Below are positions 41,467-53,663 of a stretch of 64,000 bases of DNA, in pieces; position 1 is the first letter of the stretch; each line of letters opens with the position of its first letter. The DNA is from Thecamonas trahens ATCC 50062. Its lineage: Eukaryota > Apusozoa > Apusomonadida > Apusomonadidae. The stretch is taken from assembly GCF_000142905.1 (NCBI RefSeq), contig NW_013657647.1:62001-126000 (forward strand). The letters run 5' to 3'. Made by a program: the position numbers and the translations under genes. A model generated the notes under the pieces. That model was not told where the DNA came from. It did no database searches and saw only the letters and a list, made by a program, of their open reading frames with translations.

Positions 41467-44400
41467 ATGGGATTGACTGGTCAGAACAAGCGCAAGCGGC
41501 CGGACGGGAGCCAAGGCTCGGCGGCGGTGGCGTCTGTTTCATCCGTCGTCGGAGCCGGCGGCGTCTCTGTCGACGACATGCTGGCAGCTGTGGCCACGCA
41601 TGGCCTCAACGCACGGAACGAATGGAGCTGGGAGTCTGAGGCGTATGAGGAGCAGATCAACAACAAGGCCGGTGTGATTAAGGTGTCGAAAGGTACTGTC
41701 AATGACTCCACCAAGGCCAAGGCCTTCGCCAAGCTCCGGTCGACGCTCGTCCAGCAGTCGCTGCCGTTTTTCTGGGATCTGACCTCACTCTCGCAGAAGA
41801 CCCGGGCGCACGCCGCGCACGGCATTGTCTCGCTCATTGCCAAGGCTCGGGTCGATTCGCCTGCTAAGGACGTGACGACCCTGGTGGAGTACGTTGTCAA
41901 GCGCCTGGTCCGTGGTATGGGTTCATCGTCGCAGGGTGCCCGCCAGGGCTACTCCGCCACACTCTCGACGCTCACCACTCTCGCCATCAACGACGTCATC
42001 GAGTCTGGCGCAGACTCGCCACTCGCTTCGGCTGCCAAGCTTGCCACGACCTTCAACATCCGTGCTGAGCTCGTCAACTTGGAGGAGTCGGACAAGGGCG
42101 GATACACACCGTCGGAGCGCCGCGATCAGCGGTACCGTGACGTCTTTGCCGTTCTCGCGGTCATTCACGGCACGACTGTCGCACTCAACGGCCTCGTGCC
42201 CGACGGCGCCAAGGCCAAGGCCCGTGCTGAGGTTGCCAAGCGTGTCTTTGACGTTGTCGGCCTCGACGCCAAGATCCTCCGCCGCACCGTCAACCTCGTC
42301 AACCGCTCGGTCGTCAACGAAGTGAGTCTCCTGCTCGCTGGCGACCTCGTCATCCGCGAGCTCATCTCGCTCGTTTCCAACGAGCCCGGCAAGGTTATTT
42401 CCCATGTCGTGCCGAGCCTCGCCGACGCTCTCGGCGGTACGCCGCGGTCCTTCACCGCCCCACTCGTCAACATGCTCGTCACCCTTACTCGGACCGACTC
42501 GTCCATGGACTGGGCCCCGGTGCTCTCGCCAAGCTGGTTCCGCTCTGGCACCTCGGCCGACGAATTGACTCCGGCCTTGCTCTTCTCCTCCAGCAACATC
42601 CGCATCATGATCTCCGCGGTCGTTGGCACCTCGACCAGCATCCCGTTCCCGTACATCTCAGCGCTCTCGGCCAACCTAGTGGCCCTTGCCGAGACTTGCG
42701 GCATCGACTCGCTCCCCACAGACGTCATGGCCGCCGTCGCCAAGCAATCGCGCTTCATCACGTCTGAAGGTGCCCTTCGCTCGCTCACCAGCTTTGCCGT
42801 CGCCTTTGTCGAGGCCTTTAGCAACACCGAGGCTGCCACCTCGGCCGGCGTCGCCGCTCTCCTTCGCATGCACGAGCTGATTGACACCTTCGCCGGCGTC
42901 ATCCACGCAACCCACCCTGTCGCCAACCGCAACACGCTCGCTGCTGTCCGCAAACTCCTCGACATCATCGAGGCCCATGCCGCAGAGGCCACCACTGAGT
43001 TTGAGCCCATTCTCTCAGTCCTGCTCACCCCGGCCCGGCCGCCGCTGGCAGAGCAGGCCAAGCTTTATGCCGCCGCCGCGCCCGAGCGCGAGCGCGCCTC
43101 GCGCATCATGGGTGCCTCGGTCTTTGACGTCGCCATCGCCACCCGCATCGCTGCCATCTCGTCGGTCCGCCCGCCGATGGCCAGCATGTGGAAGAATGCC
43201 GCCTCTGGCATTGGCCAGTCCCCGCGGTCAGTCGCCGTGTACGAAGCCAACGTCATCGCCGCCATTGATATCCTTGTCAGCACCATCGCCACTGCCACCG
43301 ACCGCTCGTCCGACGCCATCCTCCGGGCGCTTGTCGCCATGAGCGTCATGGGCAAGCTCACCGTCACCTCAAGCGCCGCTGACAGCGACCCGGTCGAGGA
43401 CCGTGCCACCGCCGCCAAGGCCGCCGCCAAAGCCATCACTGCTGCCAAGCTGCCGCATAACCTCAGTGCATCCGCCACTACCCGCGATGTCTCGGCCATC
43501 TTTTCGATGCTCGTCACGCCGGCCATCCGCACTGTCGCCATCCGCGCCGTCTTCTCTATCCTCATGTCTGTGGCGTTTGTCGAGGAGACCTCGCACGAGG
43601 CCAAGTGGTCGGCCCGGACCTGGTCAGAGCGCTTTGTGGGTGTCTCCATGGCGCATGACGAGCTGTGGGTTTGCGTTGCGCTCGACACCCTCCGTGGCGC
43701 CGTCTTCCCCACTCTTACCTCGATCGACAATGTCATGTCTGTCTCCGGCACTGCTGCTGATGCCGCTGCCGAATCGGCCCTCGCTGTCCTCGACTCGGTC
43801 ACCTCGGTCGCCCCGTTCACCGCCACAACGACGCATGCCTTTTCCAAGCTCTTTGGCCGCTCCAAGATCGACCACTCGGTTGTGTGCGCCCTCCACTCCC
43901 TCCACTCCCTCAACCTCGCTCTCGGTGTGGCCCTCGCCGTCGCACCGTCTCGGGATCTCGTTGACGTCCTCCGCGACACGGCCCAGGCCACCGTCCAGCT
44001 GCTGGCCAACGCCAAGCCGACCAAGAAGATCCTCTCCAAGCTCCCGTTCGGGCCGACGAGCAAGGACGAGCCGAACCCTTTCCATGTCATCGCCGACGCC
44101 ATCGTTGCCATCAACGCTTCGGACCTGGCCTTTGTCCGTACGGCTGCCCTCACCATTGCACCCATGCTCGGCCCCGTCGTTAACGCCGGTGCCCTCGACA
44201 TCTTTGCCGGCGTCATCTCGCAGAACGTGGCCGAGGCGCTCAACGAGATGGACGATGGCGGCGACGTCGACTTTGAGGACAACATGGACGACATGGAGAT
44301 CGGCTCAGATGACGACGAGTCGGACGCGTCCGCCTCGGCAAGTGACGACGGTTCGGACAACTCGATCAAGGCCTCGCGCATTGCTGGCATGCCGGGTCTC

Positions 44401-45927
44401 TCGGCCGATGACGAGGCCGCCATGCGCCGCCAGCTCATTCTTCGCCACGCTGCCAACAACCCCGAGCTGGCACACACCCTCGGCATGGATGCCAACGAGG
44501 CCAGTGAGGCCGTCGATATGTCGGGCCTCAAGAACATGTCTGGCTCGGGTTCCGACTCGGGCTCAGGCTCGGGCTCAGGCTCGGGCTCAGGCTCGGGCTC
44601 GGGCTCAGGCTCGGGCTCGGGCTCAGGCTCGGGCTCGGGCTCAGGCTCAGACTCGGACGATGGCTCGGACGATGGCGCCGAGTCGTCGTCGTCGTCGGCC
44701 TCGCTTCCAGCGGCGACTGACGAGGAGATGTTGCGCATCGACGACCTTCTCTCGCAGGTCTTCAAGTCGTCGAACAAGAAGTACCGTAAGCGGGCACAGG
44801 AGCAGAAGGTCATTGGCTACATCCACTTTAAGATGCGGGTCATCAAGTTTGTGACGGCTCTGGTCAAGGCCATGCCGCCGACGCCGCTTGTCCTCGAGCT
44901 CGTGCTCCCTCTCATGGACGGGCTGACGGCGACCAAGGGCCTTGGCAATGCAAACAGCGACCTGACGAACGCCATCTCGACCGCTATCGGCGTTCTTGTC
45001 AAGGTCAAGGTGGTGATCAGCACGCCCGAGGCTGCGCTCCGGGCCTCGGTCATTCTTTCGACACTGTTTGGCAAGAACAACAGCGCCCGCTCGCGCCACG
45101 TCCGCGAGCAAGCGAGCAAGCTCATTCTTTGGCTTGGTGCCCGCACCACCGCGCCGTCGTGCTGCGAGCGCGAGGAGCTGTGCGACAAGCTTGGTGGCAT
45201 GCTTGTCCAGATGATGACCGAGCTTGTTCGCTCCGGCCAGCGCCATGTCCACGACGCACAGGTCTTCCTCCAGAAGCTCTTCACCTCGTTCCCCACGGCA
45301 CCGTACATGAAGCTCCCGGAGATTGTCTCCCTCCTTGGCAAGTGTGGCAACCTCCGCATCCTCCGCGACTTTCTGGACCTCACCGTCTCGCTTGTCCGCA
45401 TGTCCAAGATGGTTGCGCGCGTCCTCGACGCCGAGCCACGGACCAAAATCTGCTCCGCCACCTACACCAAGCTCGCCCAGTGGTTTGGCTCGGCCGCGCT
45501 CCTCGCTGCCAAGGAGCACAAGACGAACGCCGTGCGCGGCGTCCTCAAGTCGGCAACCAAGGCCAGACTCTGTCTCAGCAAGGAGCTCAAGGCGTTCGAT
45601 GCCGAGCCCGAGCTGGACTCGAAGACGCTCAACGCCATCGAGTCGAACGTCGACGATATTCTCGCCACCCACACCTCGGCCCCGCTCGTGCAACAGTGTC
45701 ACGCCATTCTCCGCGGCTTTAGCGGCCAGGAGGCGCCCAAGCCGCAGTCCAAGAAGGCCCAGTCGGGCAACAAGGCCAGCACCAAGGGTTACGACGCCGT
45801 TGACGACCACGCCATCCCGGCGAGCAAGCGCGCCGCTATTGCCGCCAAGGCCAAGAAGGCCGCCAAGGCCGCACGCGCAGCACGCAAGGCCAAGAAGGCC
45901 GCATCGAAGAAGGCCAAGGCCGAGTGA
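41467..45927 (+). CDS. Pol5/MYBBP1A (DNA polymerase phi) nucleolar protein
   Basis: 1486-residue member of the Pol5/Myb-binding protein 1A family, nucleolar HEAT-repeat proteins needed for rRNA synthesis and ribosome assembly. The N-terminal block ([21 protein letters not shown].., [22 protein letters not shown]) is the family signature. Long alpha-helical repeats follow. Residues ~930-1080 contain the typical acidic stretch ([18 protein letters not shown]) and a Ser-Gly repeat encoded by a GGCTCG/GGCTCA array (about 44551-44650). The helical C-terminal domain ends in a Lys/Ala tail ([18 protein letters not shown]), likely nucleolar targeting. The frame is continuous and no intron is needed. 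Older database names call this DNA polymerase V, but no polymerase active site is present. Confidence 0.85.
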   Translation: MGLTGQNKRKRPDGSQGSAAVASVSSVVGAGGVSVDDMLAAVATHGLNARNEWSWESEAYEEQINNKAGVIKVSKGTVNDSTKAKAFAKLRSTLVQQSLPFFWDLTSLSQKTRAHAAHGIVSLIAKARVDSPAKDVTTLVEYVVKRLVRGMGSSSQGARQGYSATLSTLTTLAINDVIESGADSPLASAAKLATTFNIRAELVNLEESDKGGYTPSERRDQRYRDVFAVLAVIHGTTVALNGLVPDGAKAKARAEVAKRVFDVVGLDAKILRRTVNLVNRSVVNEVSLLLAGDLVIRELISLVSNEPGKVISHVVPSLADALGGTPRSFTAPLVNMLVTLTRTDSSMDWAPVLSPSWFRSGTSADELTPALLFSSSNIRIMISAVVGTSTSIPFPYISALSANLVALAETCGIDSLPTDVMAAVAKQSRFITSEGALRSLTSFAVAFVEAFSNTEAATSAGVAALLRMHELIDTFAGVIHATHPVANRNTLAAVRKLLDIIEAHAAEATTEFEPILSVLLTPARPPLAEQAKLYAAAAPERERASRIMGASVFDVAIATRIAAISSVRPPMASMWKNAASGIGQSPRSVAVYEANVIAAIDILVSTIATATDRSSDAILRALVAMSVMGKLTVTSSAADSDPVEDRATAAKAAAKAITAAKLPHNLSASATTRDVSAIFSMLVTPAIRTVAIRAVFSILMSVAFVEETSHEAKWSARTWSERFVGVSMAHDELWVCVALDTLRGAVFPTLTSIDNVMSVSGTAADAAAESALAVLDSVTSVAPFTATTTHAFSKLFGRSKIDHSVVCALHSLHSLNLALGVALAVAPSRDLVDVLRDTAQATVQLLANAKPTKKILSKLPFGPTSKDEPNPFHVIADAIVAINASDLAFVRTAALTIAPMLGPVVNAGALDIFAGVISQNVAEALNEMDDGGDVDFEDNMDDMEIGSDDDESDASASASDDGSDNSIKASRIAGMPGLSADDEAAMRRQLILRHAANNPELAHTLGMDANEASEAVDMSGLKNMSGSGSDSGSGSGSGSGSGSGSGSGSGSGSGSGSGSGSDSDDGSDDGAESSSSSASLPAATDEEMLRIDDLLSQVFKSSNKKYRKRAQEQKVIGYIHFKMRVIKFVTALVKAMPPTPLVLELVLPLMDGLTATKGLGNANSDLTNAISTAIGVLVKVKVVISTPEAALRASVILSTLFGKNNSARSRHVREQASKLILWLGARTTAPSCCEREELCDKLGGMLVQMMTELVRSGQRHVHDAQVFLQKLFTSFPTAPYMKLPEIVSLLGKCGNLRILRDFLDLTVSLVRMSKMVARVLDAEPRTKICSATYTKLAQWFGSAALLAAKEHKTNAVRGVLKSATKARLCLSKELKAFDAEPELDSKTLNAIESNVDDILATHTSAPLVQQCHAILRGFSGQEAPKPQSKKAQSGNKASTKGYDAVDDHAIPASKRAAIAAKAKKAAKAARAARKAKKAASKKAKAE

Positions 45928-46108
45928 ATGTGTAGGGTGCATGCATGTAGCTCGACGCGCAATGACACAAGCGTGTTTCATGGGGGTGGAAGGCGGTGGC
46001 CAGTGACACAGTGAGTGCGCCACTAGCCATCGACGAGGCGTACGCCGGCGCAGAGAGGCGGAGGTGCGGCACAGCCGACGCCGAAAGCGTGCGCGTAGAA
46101 ACTAACCC
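45928..46108. other. Convergent intergenic spacer
   Basis: Short 3'-3' spacer between Pol5 (+) and the Myb gene (-). Nothing else was seen. Confidence 0.4.
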
Positions 46109-47977
46109 CTACGCCGAGGTAGTCATCGCCGCCGGTGACTCGGTCTGCGATGCGGCCTGTGACTCGCTAGCGCCGCCGGCGACTGAGCGGAACTCTGTCG
46201 AGTTGGATGAGAGGACCCACGCGTCAGGGAGAGTGCGCGGCAGGGCGTTGGCGTCCATGGCGATGGACTGATTCATGGGCGAAACAGCCATCGATCTCGA
46301 AGTGGCGGCAATAGGAACGTGGCCGAGAGAGTGCGAGGACGACGTCGCCATGCCCATGGCGTACTCGGGGTACGTCTGCCGGAGCACGTCCGAAACGGCC
46401 GAGATCGAGATGTTGGGGTTCGACAGCCGGGCTGATTCGTCGGTGAGTACCCTGAGCTCCGTCGGGATGTCGCCAGTCGATGGGACGTGGCCGAGCGAGA
46501 CATCTCTGCTGAAGGGCGGCAGGCCGAGAGCGGCAGTGACGGGCGTTTGCGTTCCAGAGCCGACCTGGGAGCGCGGGCGCGAGGCCGGCTGTGCCGGCGG
46601 ACCCATAGCTGAAGCCGGGCTCGAGCGATGGCGCTGGAGCTCGGTCGGCGGCAACGGCTTGGACCGCTTGGCCAGTGAGAGTAACAGATCCTCCTCCATC
46701 CGCAGCTGTGAAGCTTTGTCTGACGACTCGGGCGCGCGCTTGCGTTTGAGCGACGAGACCGAGAGTCTGCGCTCGGGCACGACAGCCATCGAGACGCGGT
46801 TGGCCGCCACGCCCGCGGGCACACGGTCGGGCACGGCGGGCGGCGGTGTGCTCAATGGCAGCGATGGGCGTGCGGACGGATGTGAGACGGGGGGCGGGGC
46901 AACTGGCGGCGGCATACCGGGGGCAGCAGCAGCAGCAGCAGCAGCCGCGGCAAACGCGGCCTGCATCGTCTGCTGGGTCTCCGCTGAGATAAACGGTGCC
47001 GGAATGACCGGAACATGCGGATGCTCCATGCCGGGTGGTAGCGGCATAGACGATGGGACCTCCGAGTAGGTGAGCTTGGCGATATTGGACTTTGAGAGCC
47101 GCATGAGCAGTGCCGAGTAGCGCGAGGCGTCGAGGGCGCGGGTAAAGGCGATGGGCTCGGGCACGTCGTCGGGCGTGTCGCGGAGGGCAAGGTACTTGGC
47201 GCGGATGATGTCGAGATCATCGGTGTTCTCTTGGATTTTGAGGGAGTCAAGGTCGATGTCAAAGACGGAACGGCGGAGAGCGGTGCCGCGCGACTTGCGC
47301 TTGGGCACTTTGCCTTCTGCCGCAGCTTGAGCCTGTGCGGCCCGCTTCTTTGCGCGGGCGCGCGATTGACGGTAGAACTTGCGCGAGTGTGTCTTGATCT
47401 GCTGGATGGTGCGGCGCGGAAGATAGTCTGCAATCTGGTCCCAGGCGCCGGCGCCAAAGTCTTCGACGGCAAGGAGGAAGAGGGCGTGCTCGGTCCGCGA
47501 CCACATCTTAGGCTTGTTCGGGTCGTCATCTTCGGTGACGGCGTTGAGATAAGCCGGCGAGTGGACGTACTTGACAAGCGAGGACCAGAGCAGCGACTTG
47601 GGTGGGCCTTCCGCATCGCGGCTGGCAAGAATGTCGACAATATTGACATCAGTGCATGCCCAGTGGAGCGACTCGTCCGACTTTGCCGTCGACGAGACAA
47701 TCTTGCCCGAGGTGATGCGTTTCTGGCGCGAGTAGTACTTTTGCCCGTGCGAGGCGACCTGCGACGGGTTCCGCGTCCGCACGTACTTGGTGGCGATGGA
47801 TCGCCAGTCTCCGCGGCCAAAGACCTCCAATCCGATGACGAAGAGGACGTGCTCGTTTAGCGTCCACGACCGGCCTGCGGTTGAGCTGGCCGAGCTATCC
47901 ATGGGTGATGCCAGCTTCCGCGCCCTGCTTCCAGACGGCATGTTCGACCGGGTTCGCGCCCGACTCCGAGGTGCCAT
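46109..47977 (-). CDS. Two-repeat Myb/SANT protein with SHAQKYF-like motif
   Basis: 622-residue putative nuclear DNA-binding protein. Myb repeat 1 is at about residues 35-88 (RSWTLNEHVLFVIGLEVFG..DWRSIA..NPSQVASHGQKYYSRQKR), with SHGQKYY in place of the SHAQKYF motif of plant and Dictyostelium one-repeat Mybs. Repeat 2 is at about 155-208 (MWSRTEHALFLLAVEDFGAGAWDQIADYLPRRTIQQIKTHSRKFYRQ), followed by a basic stretch. A conserved-looking region (NTDDLDIIRAKYLALRDTPDD) and a long Pro/Ala/Ser-rich tail with a poly-Ala run follow. The start ATG at 47977 precedes a basic leader. Target genes cannot be inferred. Confidence 0.82.
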   Translation of the reverse strand: MAPRSRARTRSNMPSGSRARKLASPMDSSASSTAGRSWTLNEHVLFVIGLEVFGRGDWRSIATKYVRTRNPSQVASHGQKYYSRQKRITSGKIVSSTAKSDESLHWACTDVNIVDILASRDAEGPPKSLLWSSLVKYVHSPAYLNAVTEDDDPNKPKMWSRTEHALFLLAVEDFGAGAWDQIADYLPRRTIQQIKTHSRKFYRQSRARAKKRAAQAQAAAEGKVPKRKSRGTALRRSVFDIDLDSLKIQENTDDLDIIRAKYLALRDTPDDVPEPIAFTRALDASRYSALLMRLSKSNIAKLTYSEVPSSMPLPPGMEHPHVPVIPAPFISAETQQTMQAAFAAAAAAAAAAPGMPPPVAPPPVSHPSARPSLPLSTPPPAVPDRVPAGVAANRVSMAVVPERRLSVSSLKRKRAPESSDKASQLRMEEDLLLSLAKRSKPLPPTELQRHRSSPASAMGPPAQPASRPRSQVGSGTQTPVTAALGLPPFSRDVSLGHVPSTGDIPTELRVLTDESARLSNPNISISAVSDVLRQTYPEYAMGMATSSSHSLGHVPIAATSRSMAVSPMNQSIAMDANALPRTLPDAWVLSSNSTEFRSVAGGASESQAASQTESPAAMTTSA

Positions 47978-48200
47978 ACTTGTATGTAGCTCCTGTTTGC
48001 TGCCTCCTTGCCCTTGTCCTACCCTGCCTCGCCTGGGTCACTCTGGGTCGTGCCGAGACGGGTGTGTCTCGGTCACTGGTCTGGCGGGGCAAGTGGATAG
48101 CTTTGGGCCGGCCGGACAGCGGCAACAGAATGACACATCGTTCAACGAGAGCGCCCGACCTGGCCAGCCCTACGCTAGCCGCCATCAAACCACATGCTGC
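47978..48200. other. Intergenic spacer upstream of the Myb gene
   Basis: Presumed Myb promoter and 3' flank of RapGAP-CNH paralog 3. No gene was seen. Confidence 0.4.
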
Positions 48201-51200
48201 CTATCGCTTTATGGTAGAGTGTGAACTGTCAGACTCCGAGTCGCTCTCGCTCGGATTGGCGGAGAAGGATGACCCACCGCCCGAGTTGAGGGCATCGATA
48301 GAGACCCGAAATGTGCGCGGGACCGACGAAAGGGAGAGCAAGGCGCCCGATAACATGCTCGATGTGGTCGAGCTGGCCACAGAGTACACGCCGGTCGTCG
48401 GTGGCGAGGCCTGCTTTCGTGGAGTTGGGCCGATGAGCGCGAGTTGCGGCGCGTTGTAGCTGGTCGACGAGGACATATCAATGGCCGAGTCGGCATCCTG
48501 CACTAAATTGGGAACTTGCTTGTCTGCCTCTGTCGCCGCTAGTGACGACAGGTCATCAGATGCAGCAGCGCGCGGAGCCTCGCTTTCACCGGACGCCTCG
48601 ATCGCGTGTTTCTGGGACGACGACAAATTCTCAAGCTTGCTGCTGGTGCCACGCCAAGACGACGGATGGCTCTCACACGTCGAGTGACGCCGCATCGCGG
48701 ATAATGATGCTGTGGCAGAGAAGGTGGCGTCCGTCAAGTTGTACAAGTGACTGGCGCCGTTGTCGAGGAGTGCGTCGATCGTTCTGGAAATATCTCCAGA
48801 CTCGCCAGAGCTCAGCAGCTCGTCGCCGACGAGTTTTTCTAGTGAGGAGTTGTCCGAGTGCTGCGACAAGGTCTCAAGCGATGACCGAGTCGATGCAAAT
48901 GTGGTCGATGAGACCTGCGACGTCTGGCTCGACGAAAACGTCTCGGGCTCGACCACGCACGAGAGCCATGGAGTCGAGTCAGTGTGTGGGGCGGCGTCAC
49001 AAGGAGCAGGATCGCGGACAGCGAGCCGAGTCGCAATCGGCAGCAGAGTCGGCGCAAGATACACTTGGTACACGGTGGCGGACTTGGTCTTGCCGGACGC
49101 CGAGGCCAAGAACAGCGAGTCACCCGTCGAGACAAGCGCGACGATTGGTTGCGGCAAGTCGGTGGCTTGCATGAACGCGCCGCTGCACGCTAGCCGAACC
49201 TCGATCGAGGCGCCCGAGATGCCAATGACATGCGGCCCAAGCGTGGCAATGCGATGCGGTGCGCGAATCCACGAGATGTGCGGCATGATGCTGTGCGCGC
49301 TCCGCCCGCTGTCGGCGTCAATGAGGACCGAAGAAAACCGGGAAGTGATGAGGACGTGCGACGACGGCTCATCCAAGTCAAGCTCGGTGGTCTGTGCGTT
49401 GTCGCCAATGGCAATCTCATCCTCAGCCTGAGGCTCGGCCAAAAGCTTGCAGTACTTGCCAGTGACAGGGTGGATGACGATAAAGCCCGAGGGAAGAACG
49501 AGCGAGAGCCGCCCGGACGAGAAGAACGAGACCCGAATTGGGCGCTGCTCAAGCTTGAGCGTGGTCGAGAGGACAAAGAGGCCATGGACCCACTCAAAAA
49601 TGCGGATGGTCGACTTGACTGCCACGGCCAGCATCGCCGTCCCGCCTTTGGTGACGAGCATGTCAAAGCACGTTGCGCTCTTGGTCTTGTCCAGCGTGTG
49701 TGTAACCGCCGGTCCGATGCTTGAGAGGTACGCGTACTGGATCGACGTCTTGGCCGCGCGCTTGCCCACACCGCCACGGAAAATGACAACGCCGAGCGAA
49801 CGCACAATGCGGAACGAAGAAATCGCACCCGAGACGAGCGTCCGAGACGCAGAAACCGACTGGAGGACGTTGTGGGTGTGGAGGCCACGCACATCGGCAA
49901 AGTACACCATGTTGTCCCAAATGTCCCATCCGGTAATACGGACGTTTTGTACGAAACGACAGGCGTCGTCTGCACGGCCACCTTGGCCAGGCCGAGGGCG
50001 CGGCGGACGGCCGAGCGACGTGCCCCGCTCTTGTTGGCACCAATGATGGGCGCCAGCACGCGCATGCTTGCGACATCAACTGGATTGCCCGACGATGGGC
50101 CGAGCTCAAACCCGGGCGAGGAAGTAGAAACCGCCATGACCAGCGATTCGTACACAGCACGCCGGACGTTGCTCAGCTCACGAACAAGGACCGGGAACCT
50201 CCGCAACGCAGAATGGATGCCGTTAACGAGCGACGCGAGCAGCGCGCCGGCGAGTGACGGATGGCCCGCCGGGTATGCCGTTGCACTCGGGAGGCACGAG
50301 TGCCCGGTCGCCTCGCGCCGCCGTGCGGTCTGGCAGATGTACGCGCCCGGAACGGATGGGCTCGGAGCCACCGCCAGGATTGTGCACGTCCGCGATGACA
50401 TGATCAGATCGAGCTGGACGCTCGTGTTCGCGCTCTCCAAGAACACAATGGCCGCAATGTTGGCCTTGAGCCGCACAGCACGCCGGATCTGTGAGCCCGG
50501 AATGAGTGGCGCGACGTGGAACATGATGTCAGTGGCGCCGACCGTGGTAAAGTACGACGTCTTGCCCGTCCGCGCCGCCGCCGACGTGTCGAGCTGCCCG
50601 GCGTAGCCGTCCCAGCCATTGAGCTCGACTTCGGTGCCTAGGAGTGAGAGAAAGTCCTTGAACGCGGCGATGCCGTCGCTGGAACCCGTCTGGTCGCCTT
50701 GGGCGTCCACGTCCTCGTTGCTGCTGTCGAGCACAACAGAGTTGCCCAGGATTTGCGATGAGTACTGCTGGTCGGCTCGTGCAAAAAGAACGGTGACTGC
50801 GAGCTGTCGCGGGAAGAGCGCGTCCTCGATTCGCACGAGTGCGTTGGCGACGCGGCTGCCGGTGACGTTGCGAAACTTGCTGTGCTTCTTGCCCAGGCCC
50901 TGGGGATCAAACTCGAGGAGGACTGTCTTGAGGTCACGCTTGAACGACTTGAACTTCTTGGTGGTCGCAATCTCCAGCGGTGTGACGCTCGCCGTTGTCC
51001 ACACGATGGCACGGATCCGTCGCTCGCCCGACCTCATGACCGAAATCACCACGTGTTCACCCTTCTCATTCACGTTCTCGCCGAGGAAGTTGGCATGTGA
51101 GGTTTGGGCAAAGTGCAGGCGGTACCACGCGAGTGAGAGCTTGTTGTTCTCGAGCAACACGTTGGCATCGGCGGGGTAGTGGGAGGCAGCGTCCAGCACC

Positions 51201-51744
51201 CATCCGGGCAGGGGGAGGAGGAGCGAGGAAGTCTGCGGGCTCCTGGGCGTAGCAGCGCCTTCCGCGGGTGCCTCTGTTGTGATCCGAGGTGGCTGGTCTT
51301 GGTTGGGTGCAGCCGCGAGGACCCGGATCCACTCCTTGGCCTCGTCTTCGCTGCGTCCCGAGAGCAGGACATCTCCGTTCTGATTCTGAGGATGCCGGAG
51401 CATAAACCCAGCCGAGTCAACTGGCGCCCCGGCAGCATCATGCGGCATGACATGGTACTCCCTAAGGTCAACACACATGGCAGTCTCGGCCTTGTGGTGT
51501 AACGGGACAAGCGTAACCGTTGACCCGCAGACATGCATGGCGTGAGGAATCCTGTTGACACATACCAATATTTTGAAAGGCGTTAGTCCGCGCCAATTAC
51601 CGATGACCTGCGTCTGCGGGTGCCGCACCCCACACATCCCCCCACCACCCTGCTCACGCTAGCGAAGCGTATGACATACCATTTGCGTGACGACCACGAC
51701 GGGGAGAGATACACCATGCCAGAAGTCACGTTTGCTTCAGACAT
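48201..51744 (-). CDS. PH-RapGAP-CNH protein, paralog 3 (apparent frameshift)
   Basis: Third family member, 1138 residues after one base correction. Exon 1 is 51744-51680 (MSEANVTSGMVYLSPSWSSRK plus two bases), then a 128-nt intron (51679-51552, donor GTATGTC, acceptor CAACAG) in phase 2. Exon 2 begins IPHAMHV, and joining makes a clear PH domain ending GRSEDEAKEWIRVLAA. The RapGAP domain (HANFLGENVNEKGEHVVISV, FLSLLGTEVELNGWDGYAGQL, DIMFHVAPLIPG, IAAIVFLESANTS) covers about 51100-50150. CNH follows (TGWDIWDNMVYFADV). RapGAP and CNH lie in different frames, joined at the T4 run 49945-49948. One added base gives SYKNVRITGWDIW, aligning with SNVIAWDAW of paralog 2, and makes the length divisible by three. 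At the catalytic Asn position it has Ala. Confidence 0.8.
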
Positions 51745-52624
51745 GGTCGATGTGGGGGTTGAGGCCGATGTAAAGGTTGGTCACCAAATTGACGCTCTTC
51801 TGCTCACCCGCAGCTCAGAAGACTTTGTGCCGATGGGCAAGGGTATGCGCGGGGAGGATTCTCGACGACACAAACAGATACCCTCACTCTCCGCGTGAAA
51901 AGGTAAGACGTGTAGGGGTGAAGGGGGGGGAGGGGGGGGGGGGGGGGGGGTCACGCTGGCGACAGGTGGTGCGGGTGACCACCTCAATATCCCTGGTTTG
52001 ACCCGCTAACCCAAAGACAAGGGGGGGGGGGGGGGTTACATACCATGCCGCCGCTAGGGAGAGCTAGGCATGTCTCGTAGACCCGCGATCGACAATCGAT
52101 ACCGTCGCGGTCACTTGAGAGTGCTAACGTCCCTAAGGGCGCCAGGTGACACAGAAGGAGATGGGCTGATGAGTTTGGGCAACACAGCTGATGGATGCGG
52201 GAGATTGACAGGTAGGCATGAACTGGTCAATTTCGACAGCCTAACCTGACCAAGTCGTGCTAAGCCGCACCGACCTGTACGGCATAGTGCAGGGCCGTGC
52301 AGATCAGTGCCGTGCCCTGACTTGGTGGGTGACTACTGCATACTGTCCTCTACCACGGACTGCAGGTCTGGATCGGAAAAGAAGGACGCCGCAAAGCTGG
52401 ACAGATCGCTCGGGCGTTCTCTCAGTACACGCTGGGAAAAGACGTCAAGCATGGCGTGTAGCTCGGGGTGCTTCCGCAAGTAACGCTCGTTCTCCAGTCG
52501 AACTTGAATCTGTACGTGTGATCGAGCCCGAACGGGTGGGCGTCATCAGCAATACAGTTGCCATCCAGCCAGTGCCGTCGCCACGACCAGCGACCGCGAC
52601 CACCGCCATAATTGCCGTGATCCG

Positions 52625-52735
52625 TGCCGTCACCATGGCCACACCCGTGCCGTCACCATGGCCAGCGACCATGCCGTCACCATGGCCACCACACCCGTGC
52701 CGTCACCATGGCCAGCGACCATGCCATCACGACCA
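52625..52735. repeat. CATGGCC-containing minisatellite, about 50-bp units
   Basis: Two to three tandem copies of a unit containing ACACCCGTGCCGTCACCATG followed by GCCAGCGACCATGCC. Units differ by few bases. It is non-coding by context. Confidence 0.75.
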
Positions 52736-53154
52736 CCATCACACACCATAGTCAGTACACGCCCGCGCACGCCCGCACACGCCCACACACAACACACACA
52801 ACAAACACAGCACGTCGTCTCCATCCACACCACGTACCAGATCCTCATCGAGCTTTGACTGCTGTGCCGCAGTGAGTACGCCATTGGGCGCCATACCCGA
52901 AGGCTCCGCAGCCGCCGAGCCCTCCTCCATAACGGTACCCAGGACTCCCGCCGGCAACGGAGGTGGGGCGGGCGGAGGTGTCGACATACGTCCCTGGTAT
53001 GTACTGTGTTGGTTTGGTATGGTGGTAGTGAGTGTGGTGGTAGTGAGTGTGGTAGTGGGTGCGGTGGTGGTGGTAGTGGTGCGGTGGTAGTGGTGGTGGT
53101 GGTGGTGGTGGTGGTGGTGGTAGGGCGCGGGGTGGAGTCAGGTTGTGCCCAGTC

Positions 53155-53158
53155 GGGA

Positions 53159-53193
<35 letters not shown>

Positions 53194-53218
53194 ATCGGAA
53201 TTGGGGTCGGGGTCGGGA

Positions 53219-53259
<41 letters not shown>

Positions 53260-53395
53260 ATCGGGGTCGGGGTCGGGGTCGGGGTCGGGATCAGAATTGG
53301 GGTCGGGGTCGGGATCGGGATCGGGGTCGGGATCGGAATCGGGATCGAGGTCGGGAGTCGGGATCGGGATCGGGGTCACCCTCCGCCAACACTGC
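53155..53395. repeat. GGGGTC/GGGATC hexanucleotide array
   Basis: About 40 hexamers of GGGGTC with GGGATC and GGAATT/GGAATC variants. It is open in all three forward frames, giving Gly-Ser, Gly-Val and Arg-Gly-Arg-Asp translations that are artefacts. The preceding ~60 bp is a GGT/GTGGTA repeat. Confidence 0.95.
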
Positions 53396-53663
53396 TCGCT
53401 TCATCGTCCACCCAACCCACATATTAACCATCATCGCCCTCAGATCATCCATGTCCACCCGCTCACTACATACAACATTTGTCCCTTATCATACTGCTCT
53501 CAGATGGAATTCGCCGCAGTCCGGTCGCGTGACGCACGCAGTCGTCGATGTTGCCCACAGCACTCCCGCCACTCCTGCCACCCCCACTCACACCACTCGA
53601 CACCACACATACACACACACCACTCGACACCACACATACACACACACATACACACACATATAT

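Larger units (their letters stand above)
51745..53663. other. Long repeat-rich intergenic region
   Basis: About 1.9 kb between RapGAP-CNH paralog 3 and the GH32 gene. It contains poly-G runs (about 51927-51949 and 52021-52035), a CATGGCC minisatellite, GGT and GGGGTC arrays and CA repeats. The unique part at 52040-52560 has no recognised gene on either strand, and I found no tRNA cloverleaf or spliceosomal RNA signature there. Confidence 0.6.

Noticed and set aside
44551-44650. Tandem GGCTCG/GGCTCA array considered as an independent satellite or CRISPR-like repeat
   Set aside because: It is in frame inside Pol5 and encodes a Ser-Gly linker; no spacers are present.
52166-52173. CTGATGAG motif considered as hammerhead ribozyme core or C/D snoRNA box
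   Set aside because: No matching GAAA core with flanking stems, and no paired C/D boxes at suitable spacing.
52040-52560. Unique intergenic stretch checked for tRNA, U-snRNA or SRP RNA
   Set aside because: No tRNA A/B boxes with cloverleaf, Sm site or other known signature could be seen by eye.
53145-53663. Upstream extension of the GH32 frame ([12 protein letters not shown]...)
   Set aside because: It is a translation of the GGGGTC array and CA repeats; a good signal peptide begins at ATG 53664.
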